64,000 nucleotides of DNA from DALYJJ01 sp033763935. Its GTDB lineage: Bacteria > Acidobacteriota > Terriglobia > Bryobacterales > Bryobacteraceae. Shown here in pieces: positions 9,634 to 15,999 of this stretch (position 1 is the first letter of the stretch; the number at the start of each line of letters is the position of its first letter). The notes beneath the pieces were generated by a model, which made no database searches, was not told the DNA's origin, and saw only the letters and a list, made by a program, of their open reading frames with translations. The position numbers and the translations under genes are program-made. The stretch lies in NCBI GenBank assembly GCA_033763935.1, contig JANRJO010000037.1, forward strand, positions 31,545-95,544. The letters run 5' to 3'.

Positions 9634-10059
9634 ATGACCCGTGAATGCAAGCGCGGGGCGGGATCCTCCGCAACCGCGACGCTTCTTTCGGTGAGCCCGA
9701 ACGAAGAGGACCATCGAACCGTTGAAGGCTGTTTCCGGCGCTCCGCGTGGCCGATTCGCAAAGCGGCCACATGCTTGGAAGCGGAGCGTGCGTTAGGCGA
9801 ACAGACTGTCGCCGTGATGTTGTGTGAAAGGGAGTTGCCGGACGGCGACTGGAAGAGACTGTTGGAGATGGCGAACCGGCGCGCCGAACCGCCGCTGGTG
9901 GTGGTCACATCACGACTGGCCGACGAGCGGCTGTGGGCCGAAGTGCTGAACCTGGGCGGTTACGACCTGCTAATGAAACCGTGGGACCGGGGAGAACTGA
10001 CTCGGGTGCTGGAACTGGCACGACTGAACTGGCAGGAGGGGAGGGCGGTCCGCACGTAG
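9634..10059 (+). CDS. receiver-domain protein with Glu in place of the phosphoacceptor Asp
   Basis: This 141-residue protein is a stand-alone CheY-like receiver with no output domain. The chain ends about 20 residues after the conserved Lys of LMKPW (K115). The Thr of beta-4 is kept (VVVTS, T92). The segment aligning with the usual LLDxxLPDG reads MLCERELPDGDW, so Glu65 takes the place of the phosphorylated Asp. The acidic pair of the first loop is only partly kept (SPNEED). Such a domain may be locked in an active-like state or act as a phosphorylation-independent interaction module (inference). The start is supported by AGAGGAG seven bases upstream of ATG. It is divergent from the trehalose operon, has no histidine kinase nearby, and ends inside a strong hairpin shared with the next, convergent gene. 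Confidence 0.8.
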   Translation: MTRECKRGAGSSATATLLSVSPNEEDHRTVEGCFRRSAWPIRKAATCLEAERALGEQTVAVMLCERELPDGDWKRLLEMANRRAEPPLVVVTSRLADERLWAEVLNLGGYDLLMKPWDRGELTRVLELARLNWQEGRAVRT

Positions 10060-10072
10060 GGTGCGGACCGCC
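10044..10072. terminator. bidirectional hairpin between convergent genes
   Basis: GGCGGTCCGCAC (10044-10055) pairs perfectly over 12 bp with GTGCGGACCGCC (10061-10072) around a five-base loop. The stem spans the TAG stop of the receiver gene (10057-10059) and lies just beyond the stop of the convergent oxidoreductase gene. There is no long T run on either side, so it may act as a weak bidirectional terminator or an mRNA 3'-end stabiliser. Confidence 0.65.
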
Positions 10073-10081
10073 TCCTTCAAA

Positions 10082-11362
10082 CTACGAGAACCGCATTTTC
10101 TGGGTCTTTTCGTCCCAGTAGACTTTCTTGTTGTTGCGCAATGAAGCGGTGGCCATGTGGCCGGGGATGGCGGCGATCTGGCCGGCGGCCGGCGGGGCGA
10201 TCACCCGGGCCTTGCCGCTGATGGCGTCGAACCAGTTACGGAGGTGGGCTTCGACGGCGCGGTTGTCGACGCTGGCGGGGGGCTCGATCTTCACGGCTTC
10301 CCGGGCCTTCACCTTGTCCGGCACGCGGGCGTAGTTCTCGGGCGTGAACGTCAGGACGCTGCGGTTGAGCACCTCGATGGTACCTTCGTTGCCCATGAAC
10401 TGCTCGCCGTAGCCGTAGCGCACATTCCCGAAGTAGCAAGAGTAGTTCAGGTGGAACTTCTCGGCCGGGTACTCATAGATGGCGCTGATGGTGTCGGGCA
10501 CCTCGCGGTCGTCGTCCGAGTCGGTCCAGCGATAGATGCCGCCGGAGGCGACGCAGGAGGACGGCAGCGAGCGGTTGAGGACGAAGTTAGTGATATCGGT
10601 CTGGTGGACGAGCAGGTCAGTGGAGATGCCGCTCGAGTAATCCCAGTAGAGGCGCCACTGATAGAAGCGGCGCTTATCGAAGGGCCGCTTGGTGGCGGGG
10701 CCGGTGAAGCGGGCCCAATCGGTGTTCTGCTCGGTGGCCTCGGGCGGGATGGCGTAGCGCCAGGCGGGGTTATCGGGGGGCGAATTGCGGTACCAGAAGG
10801 CACGGACATAGTGGCAGTCGCCGATCATGCCCTGGGCCACCATCTCCTTGGCCTTGATATAGAGCTCATTGGAGCGGTTCTGGGTGCCCACCTGCACTAC
10901 GCGCTTGGTCCGTTCGGCTTCCTTGATGATCTCGTAGCCCTGCTCGACGGTTTTGGCGATGGGCTTTTCGAGGTAGATGTGCTTGCCGGCGCGTAGCGCG
11001 TCCATGGCCATGGGATGGTGCAGGTGCTCGGGCGTGGCGATGATCACCGCATCCACCGACGGGTCCTTCAGGATATCCCGGTAATCGGCGAAGCCCTTGG
11101 CCTCATTGCCGCCCATGGTTTTCACGCGCTCTTTGGCGCGGTCGATCCGCGGGCCGTGGGCATCGCACACCGCGGTGATGGCGAAGCGGCCTTCGTTGCC
11201 CCGATAGGCTCGCTCCATCAGGTAGTAGCCGCGGCCGCCCGTCCCGATGACGCCGAGGGTGACCTTATCGTTCGCGCCGAGGGCGGAGTGAACGGCGGGC
11301 GCGGCGGCTGCCGCGACGGCGGCCGAAGTCTGTAGAAAACTGCGGCGGGAGTGTTCGCTCAT
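10082..11362 (-). CDS. Gfo/Idh/MocA family oxidoreductase with Tat signal
   Basis: The 426-residue protein opens with a twin-arginine signal, SRRSFLQ followed by an Ala-rich stretch, indicating folded export to the periplasm. A Rossmann NAD(P)-binding motif GVIGTGGRG follows, then YLEKPIAKTVEQG with the EKP motif that holds the catalytic Lys of Gfo/Idh/MocA enzymes. The C-terminal half is the alpha/beta substrate domain. Family members oxidise or epimerise sugars and inositols; exported forms with a tightly bound cofactor are common in Acidobacteria and Planctomycetes. The substrate cannot be named. The gene stands alone, convergent with the receiver gene. Confidence 0.9.
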   Translation of the reverse strand: MSEHSRRSFLQTSAAVAAAAAPAVHSALGANDKVTLGVIGTGGRGYYLMERAYRGNEGRFAITAVCDAHGPRIDRAKERVKTMGGNEAKGFADYRDILKDPSVDAVIIATPEHLHHPMAMDALRAGKHIYLEKPIAKTVEQGYEIIKEAERTKRVVQVGTQNRSNELYIKAKEMVAQGMIGDCHYVRAFWYRNSPPDNPAWRYAIPPEATEQNTDWARFTGPATKRPFDKRRFYQWRLYWDYSSGISTDLLVHQTDITNFVLNRSLPSSCVASGGIYRWTDSDDDREVPDTISAIYEYPAEKFHLNYSCYFGNVRYGYGEQFMGNEGTIEVLNRSVLTFTPENYARVPDKVKAREAVKIEPPASVDNRAVEAHLRNWFDAISGKARVIAPPAAGQIAAIPGHMATASLRNNKKVYWDEKTQKMRFS

Positions 11363-11428
11363 CCTGGAGTCTCCTTAAAGACCAAGAATATCAATTTCGG
11401 AGCGGGGTGGCCGCAATCGGGGGGAGCG

Positions 11429-11878
11429 TCACTTCAGGTTGATGGTTCCGCGGCAGAGGCGCGAGCCGCACTTGCAGGGGACCTTGGGAACGTCTTTGGC
11501 GAAGCGGTAGTCGATGGTCAGTTCCTCGCCGGGCTGGATGGCGCGCGCGGACATATAGAGGATGTGGCCTTTGAAGATCCACGCGTAGCAGTTCGGATCG
11601 CAGCAGTGGTTGATGTACTGCGCGCCGCTGCCGCCGACGGAGCCGTCGAGCGTCCAGTAGTTGTCGAGCGAGAAGAGGTAGTTGAGGGGACCTTCGGCTC
11701 TGCGCTTCGTTTCCTTGCGGCTGATGCGCTCGCCGGTGTACTCAATGATCTTGCGCCGCGGCGGGATGAACTCCGCCGCATAGATGCCCCATCGATGGAT
11801 GCGGGAGCGGCGAATCTCGAGTTGGAAGCAGCAGTACTTGTAGTCGATGGTGGGAGCGGGCGCGGCCTTCGGCTGCAT
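11429..11878 (-). CDS. SET-domain protein (protein-lysine methyltransferase-like)
   Basis: The 149-residue product is almost entirely a SET domain. It has RRSRIHRWGIYAAEF at the N-terminal edge, YTGERIS, the pseudoknot motif YINHCCDPNC (matching NHxCxPN that binds S-adenosylmethionine), GEELTIDY with the catalytic Tyr, and a post-SET cysteine cluster CKCGSRLCRG that with the NHCCDPNC Cys could bind zinc. It would transfer methyl groups from S-adenosylmethionine to lysines of a protein substrate. I choose the ATG at 11878; upstream, GCTACAAT (11898-11905 on the opposite strand) looks like a -10 element and would make the longer start at 11932 lie upstream of the transcript. SET proteins in bacteria are uncommon; the substrate here is unknown. 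Confidence 0.85.
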   Translation of the reverse strand: MQPKAAPAPTIDYKYCCFQLEIRRSRIHRWGIYAAEFIPPRRKIIEYTGERISRKETKRRAEGPLNYLFSLDNYWTLDGSVGGSGAQYINHCCDPNCYAWIFKGHILYMSARAIQPGEELTIDYRFAKDVPKVPCKCGSRLCRGTINLK

Positions 11879-11897
11879 GCGAGATAGGGGTTGAAAA

Positions 11898-11903
11898 ATT
11901 GTA
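11898..11903 (-). promoter_or_regulatory. TACAAT -10-like element before the SET gene
   Basis: On the minus strand this reads GCTACAAT and ends 19 bases before the ATG at 11878. The same GCTACAAT or GCTACAGT string precedes the DtxR gene (42436) and the Crp gene (32903). No good -35 is visible at 16-18 bp. Confidence 0.4.
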
Positions 11904-11973
11904 GCGGATCGGGGGCTCGTGCGTTCTGCCACCGGAGCTTGGATGCCCGTGCCCCCGGAACGTTACCGACTTT

Positions 11974-12912
11974 CTACGCGCCGAACTTGGCCTTGAGCAC
12001 GTCGATGAGTTCCCTGACAGCCGATGCGCTCTTGGCAAGCTGGGTCTTCTCGTCTTCCTGCAGGCTGATCTCGTAGATCTTCTCGATGCCGTTGGAGCCG
12101 AGCTTGACGGGCACGCCGACGAACAGACCGTTGATGCCGTACTCGCCTTCGAGGAGCGCGGCGCACGGCAGGACCTTCTTCTTGTCCTTCAGGATGGACT
12201 CCACCATTTCGACGGTGGCGGCCGAGGGCGCGTAGTAGGCGCTGCCCGTCTTGAGGTACCGAACGATCTCCGCGCCGCCGTCGCGCGTACGCTGGACCAG
12301 CCGGTCAATGGCTGCCTGGTCGAGCAGTTCGGTCAGCGGGATGCCGGAGACGCTGGTGAGGCGGACCAGGGGCACCATGGTATCGCCGTGTCCGCCCAGG
12401 ACCATGGCCTGCACGTTCTCCATGCTGACGCCGAGCTCCTGCGCGATGAAGGTGCGATAGCGGGCGGTGTCGAGGACTCCCGCCATGCCGATGACCCGGT
12501 TCTTGCTGAACTTGGAGACACTGAAGGCGGTCCAGCACATGGCGTCCAGCGGATTGGTGACGAGGATGAGGATGGCGTTGGGAGAGTATTTGACGGACTG
12601 CTCAGTGGCGGCCTTGACCACCTCGTAGTTGGCGAAGAGCAGGTCGTCGCGGCTCATGCCGGGCTTGCGCGGAAGGCCGGCCGTGATGACGACGATGTCG
12701 GAATTCGCGGTGGCTTCGTAGTCGTTCGCGCCAGCGATGCTGACGTCGTAGCCTTCCACGGGGCCCGACTGGAGCAGGTCGAGCGCCTTGCCTTGGGGGA
12801 CGCCTTCGACCACGTCCACGAGTACGACATCGGCCAGCTCTTTCGAGGCGATCCGAAGAGCGCAGTTGGCGCCCACATTGCCGGCGCCGATCACAGTCAC
12901 TTTATTCCGCAT
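11974..12912 (-). CDS. mdh: malate dehydrogenase
   Basis: The 312-residue enzyme interconverts malate and oxaloacetate with NAD+ in the TCA cycle. It has the GAGNVGAN nucleotide-binding loop (residues 9-16), LVDVVEG with the Asp that selects NAD over NADP, the substrate loop GLPRKPGMSR where Arg rather than Gln indicates malate specificity over lactate, LVTNPLDAM, and the catalytic His in VLGGHGDTMVPL. Length matches the LDH-like bacterial MDH class. It stands alone, divergent from the unrecognised gene at 13022. Confidence 0.96.
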   Translation of the reverse strand: MRNKVTVIGAGNVGANCALRIASKELADVVLVDVVEGVPQGKALDLLQSGPVEGYDVSIAGANDYEATANSDIVVITAGLPRKPGMSRDDLLFANYEVVKAATEQSVKYSPNAILILVTNPLDAMCWTAFSVSKFSKNRVIGMAGVLDTARYRTFIAQELGVSMENVQAMVLGGHGDTMVPLVRLTSVSGIPLTELLDQAAIDRLVQRTRDGGAEIVRYLKTGSAYYAPSAATVEMVESILKDKKKVLPCAALLEGEYGINGLFVGVPVKLGSNGIEKIYEISLQEDEKTQLAKSASAVRELIDVLKAKFGA

Positions 12913-13021
12913 ATGAGTTGTCCTCTAGAAGAAGCACGAACGGCGGCCAGAAGGACGCGAAGTCCGCTTGCAGCCCGTCGTAAACCTGAAGTCCGATTAT
13001 AGCCCCGCCGCAATCTGGCCG

Positions 13022-14083
13022 ATGCGAACAGTAATGGACATCGATGTCCTTTTTTTCCGGCGCTACCCGCGCGACGAGGCGCTGCACCAGGCGGTACTGC
13101 ATGTTCTGCTCGAGGAGACCGACCTGCTGGAGCGGTTCAGCGGCTGGCGCCTGAGCGCCGGCACGGTACGCGCGGGGCAGCGGCCCGGTTTCGAACTGCG
13201 GGCCGGCGAGAAGCGGTTGCGAATTGAGATGCGCGCCCAGGAGCGCCTGCGGATTGATCACGCCTATCAGGTGTTTCGAGACGCGGCGCACGGCGACGCG
13301 GCGATCTTCATACTGCTGGGCGTGACGCCGTATCTCAGCGAGCCGCTCTCCAACACGCGAATGTTCCAAACACGAGGTGGCGGACGCGGCGGGTGCCGGG
13401 CGCGGCTGGGCGAGGGCTGGGGCGACGGGCAACTGGAGCAGTTGAGGCAGGTGGCGGGCTCGGCGCTGGCGGGCGACGCCGTCCGCCTGGTGCGACAGGA
13501 GGAACTGCTGGCGGCGATGCGAGAGGTGGCGGGCGCCGCAGGTCCGATGTCGCCGGTGGCGGCCGGATATGCGGCGGCGCTCGAGAGGACGCTTCGCTTT
13601 CACGCCACCGAGTACGAGCTTCTCGCCTTCGACGACTGGCAGGTGGAGCACTGGTGGGACTTTCTGCGCGACCTGGGGGCGCGCATCGGTGTCGCCCGGC
13701 GCTTCGTGGCTTTGGGTGGCGGGAGGCACGGTGAATCGATCGTGATGCGGCTGTTCGACCGCACATCGACCACGGCCGGGAAGTGCGAACTGGAGATTGT
13801 GGGCAGCGGCAAACGTGAGCGTCTGCGGTTCTCCGTCTGTCACGAGGATCGCCTGCTGCGTCCTGACGCAAACCTGGCATGGCGGCTGGCGCTTGGACGG
13901 TCTACGAGGGAACTGGGGCTGCCGGCGGAGACGCTCGCCTCGGCGCGGGGAGCAGCGGGGCCGGTGCTGGAATGGGCGGGTCCCTTTCGCGCGCCGGAGC
14001 ACCGGCGATACCTGGACTGGGGGCACTGCGAGCAGGTTGTCGCCACCTGCCACGGGCTGATCCGGCGCGCTGAGATTCGCTGA
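13022..14083 (+). CDS. unrecognised protein of about 353 residues
   Basis: I do not recognise this family. The product has no signal peptide or membrane segment, is rich in Arg, Leu and Glu, and has a central Gly/Arg-rich insertion (GGGRGG at about residue 118) that separates two apparently globular halves. The C-terminal half contains WQVEHWWDFLRDLGARIGVARRF. Start choice is open: ATG at 13022 (MRTVMDIDVLFF), ATG at 13034, or a longer frame from 12968; the hydrophobic strand IDVLFF directly after 13034 looks like the first beta strand of a domain. It is divergent from mdh and 41 bp upstream of the PEBP gene. Codon use is like its neighbours and the frame is open for over 1 kb, so it is probably real. 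Confidence 0.7.
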   Translation: MRTVMDIDVLFFRRYPRDEALHQAVLHVLLEETDLLERFSGWRLSAGTVRAGQRPGFELRAGEKRLRIEMRAQERLRIDHAYQVFRDAAHGDAAIFILLGVTPYLSEPLSNTRMFQTRGGGRGGCRARLGEGWGDGQLEQLRQVAGSALAGDAVRLVRQEELLAAMREVAGAAGPMSPVAAGYAAALERTLRFHATEYELLAFDDWQVEHWWDFLRDLGARIGVARRFVALGGGRHGESIVMRLFDRTSTTAGKCELEIVGSGKRERLRFSVCHEDRLLRPDANLAWRLALGRSTRELGLPAETLASARGAAGPVLEWAGPFRAPEHRRYLDWGHCEQVVATCHGLIRRAEIR

Positions 14084-14124
14084 TCGCTTTTCGGCGGTGG
14101 GGCGTCTTCCGTGCGGAGCGCACG

Positions 14125-14631
14125 ATGAAGATCACCAGTGAGGCGTTTGAAGACCACGGGAGCATTCCGGCTGAGTACACCTGCGACGGCAGGCGCGTGA
14201 ATCCGCCGCTGTCGTTTGAGGACGTACCGCGGGACGCGCAGAGCCTGGTCCTCATCATGGACGACATTGACGCCTCTCACATGCCGGACAGCATCTGGAA
14301 CCACTGGCTGCTGTGGAACATTGCTCCGGAGACAAAGGGCATCGCGGCGGCCGTGGGCACGCCGCCGGGTGTGAACGGGCACTCTACCGGCGGTGAACTG
14401 GAGTATCAGGGCCCGTGCCCACCCGAGGGTGAGCACCGGTATGTCTTCCGGCTCTTCGCTCTCGACAGGGAGCTTCACCTGGACGTGGAAGCGACCCGCC
14501 GGCCGTCGTTGCTGAAGGCGATGGAGGGTTGCATTCTTGCGCGGGCGGAACTCACCGGCCGGTATGCCCGGACGCTAGCGCGCGGCGATGCCGAGAACGG
14601 CGTCCCAGTGGAAACGCAGGAACTTGTATAG
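14125..14631 (+). CDS. YbhB/YbcL family PEBP-like protein
   Basis: The 168-residue protein matches the bacterial phosphatidylethanolamine-binding (Raf kinase inhibitor-like) family: IPAEYTCDGRRVNPPLSFED at the start, LVLIMDDIDA with the D-x-D ligand-site motif, WNHWLLWNI, and GPCPPEGEHRYVFRLFALD. These small cytoplasmic proteins bind anionic ligands; their bacterial role is poorly known. The last 19 residues lie beyond the usual family end and overlap by 57 bp the 3' end of the convergent M20 peptidase gene. Confidence 0.92.
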   Translation: MKITSEAFEDHGSIPAEYTCDGRRVNPPLSFEDVPRDAQSLVLIMDDIDASHMPDSIWNHWLLWNIAPETKGIAAAVGTPPGVNGHSTGGELEYQGPCPPEGEHRYVFRLFALDRELHLDVEATRRPSLLKAMEGCILARAELTGRYARTLARGDAENGVPVETQELV

Positions 14632-15999
14632 CTCGGCTTCGAGGATGCGCTCCTGGTCGCTGTGTGCGCCGAAGCCGAGGGGGCCGTCCTCGACGTCGAT
14701 CGCCGGACCGATGCCATAGCACTGCATACCGCGCTCACGGAGGAACGCCATGTCGGTGGCGCCGGTGCCCATTGCGGGGAGCACGGCCTTCACGTTGTAG
14801 TGTTTCAGCGCGTTGCTTTCGAGGACGCGGTAGGCGTCCGTCTTCAGGCTGGAAGGCGGCGATGGTGGACGGCTGTGGCGGCGCGCGGGCTCGATGGTCA
14901 CGCGGGGATCGTTGATCACCTTGGTCAGCTCGGCCAGGAACTCCTCGCGGTTTTCCGTCGGCGCCAAGCGCACGTCGAGCGTTGCCTCGGCGCTCGAGGG
15001 AATGCTGTTCACGCGAATGCCGCCGCGGATCATGTTCGGCGAGATGGACGTGCGCAGCATGGAATAGTGGCGGGGCTCGTTCTTCTGCAGCCAGTCCTGG
15101 ACCGCCTCGGCGCGAGCGCTGTCGAAGATGCCGTTGTAGCGGGTGCGGGCTTCGGGGGAGCTTATTGAGGCAAGTTTTTCGAAGTAGGTTCTGGTGGTGT
15201 CGTTGAGGCGCATCGGGGTGCGCCAGGCGCCGATGCGGGCCATGGCGCCGGAGAGAGCGACCACAGGGTTGTCGGTCAGCGGAACGGACCCGTGGCCGGC
15301 GGTGCCCTTCGCCGTCAGTCGCAGCCCGAACGGGATCTTCTCGGCGGTTCCGATGTTCGTGGTCCAGTATTGCCCGGCGCGGCGCTGCGTGCCGCCGCCT
15401 TCGGCGAGGCAGAACTCGGCATCGAGTTCGCTCCAGTGGTTTTCGACCATGTAACGGATTCCGTATTGCACGGCGCCCTCTTCGCCGGCTTCCGCGAGGA
15501 AGATGACATCCCGGTCAAGCGGCACGTTCATGCGTTTGAGCAGCAGCATCACCATCAGGCCCGCGGCGAGATTGTCCTTGTCGTCGACGGTGCCGCGGCC
15601 GTAGATGTAGCCGCCTTCGCGGACGGCGCCGAAGGGCGGATGCTTCCACTTGGCTGGGTCGACGTTCACGGTGTCGGTGTGCGCCATGATGAGCAGCGGC
15701 TTTTTCGCGCCGCTGCCCTTGAATCGAACCAGCAGGTTCGGCCGCTTGGGGTCGGTGCTGTAAACTTTCACCGGGATTCCCTCGGCCTCCAGCACCTTCT
15801 TCAGGTACTCGACAGCCGGCGCCTCGTGGCCCGGTGGATCGCTGGTATCGATTTGCACCAGCGCCTGATAGTGGCGCAGCAGCTCAGCTTCCGCGGAAGC
15901 CCAGTCGGGCGTTCGCTGAGCGAATACGGGGAGCATACCGGCGACCAGGACGGCGGCTGTAAGAGGACTGACACGTCGGGCGGCTAAACTAAGAATCAT
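14575..15999 (-). CDS. secreted M20/M25/M40 family metallopeptidase
   Basis: The product of about 474 residues begins with a signal peptide (MILSLAARRVSP, then a hydrophobic stretch, cut near VFAQ). The dizinc site is visible: AHTDTVNVDP (His and following Asp), GRGTVDDKDN (bridging Asp), and AEAGEEG (general-base Glu pair). The central dimerisation domain follows from about residue 210, and FLRERGMQCYGIGPA near the end fits the family. It probably trims peptides or N-acylated amino acids in the periplasm. I choose ATG at 15999; a TTG at 16011 would add four residues. The ATG abuts the ATG of the divergent receptor at 16000, so the two genes must share or overlap promoter DNA. Confidence 0.9.
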   Translation of the reverse strand: MILSLAARRVSPLTAAVLVAGMLPVFAQRTPDWASAEAELLRHYQALVQIDTSDPPGHEAPAVEYLKKVLEAEGIPVKVYSTDPKRPNLLVRFKGSGAKKPLLIMAHTDTVNVDPAKWKHPPFGAVREGGYIYGRGTVDDKDNLAAGLMVMLLLKRMNVPLDRDVIFLAEAGEEGAVQYGIRYMVENHWSELDAEFCLAEGGGTQRRAGQYWTTNIGTAEKIPFGLRLTAKGTAGHGSVPLTDNPVVALSGAMARIGAWRTPMRLNDTTRTYFEKLASISSPEARTRYNGIFDSARAEAVQDWLQKNEPRHYSMLRTSISPNMIRGGIRVNSIPSSAEATLDVRLAPTENREEFLAELTKVINDPRVTIEPARRHSRPPSPPSSLKTDAYRVLESNALKHYNVKAVLPAMGTGATDMAFLRERGMQCYGIGPAIDVEDGPLGFGAHSDQERILEAELYKFLRFHWDAVLGIAAR

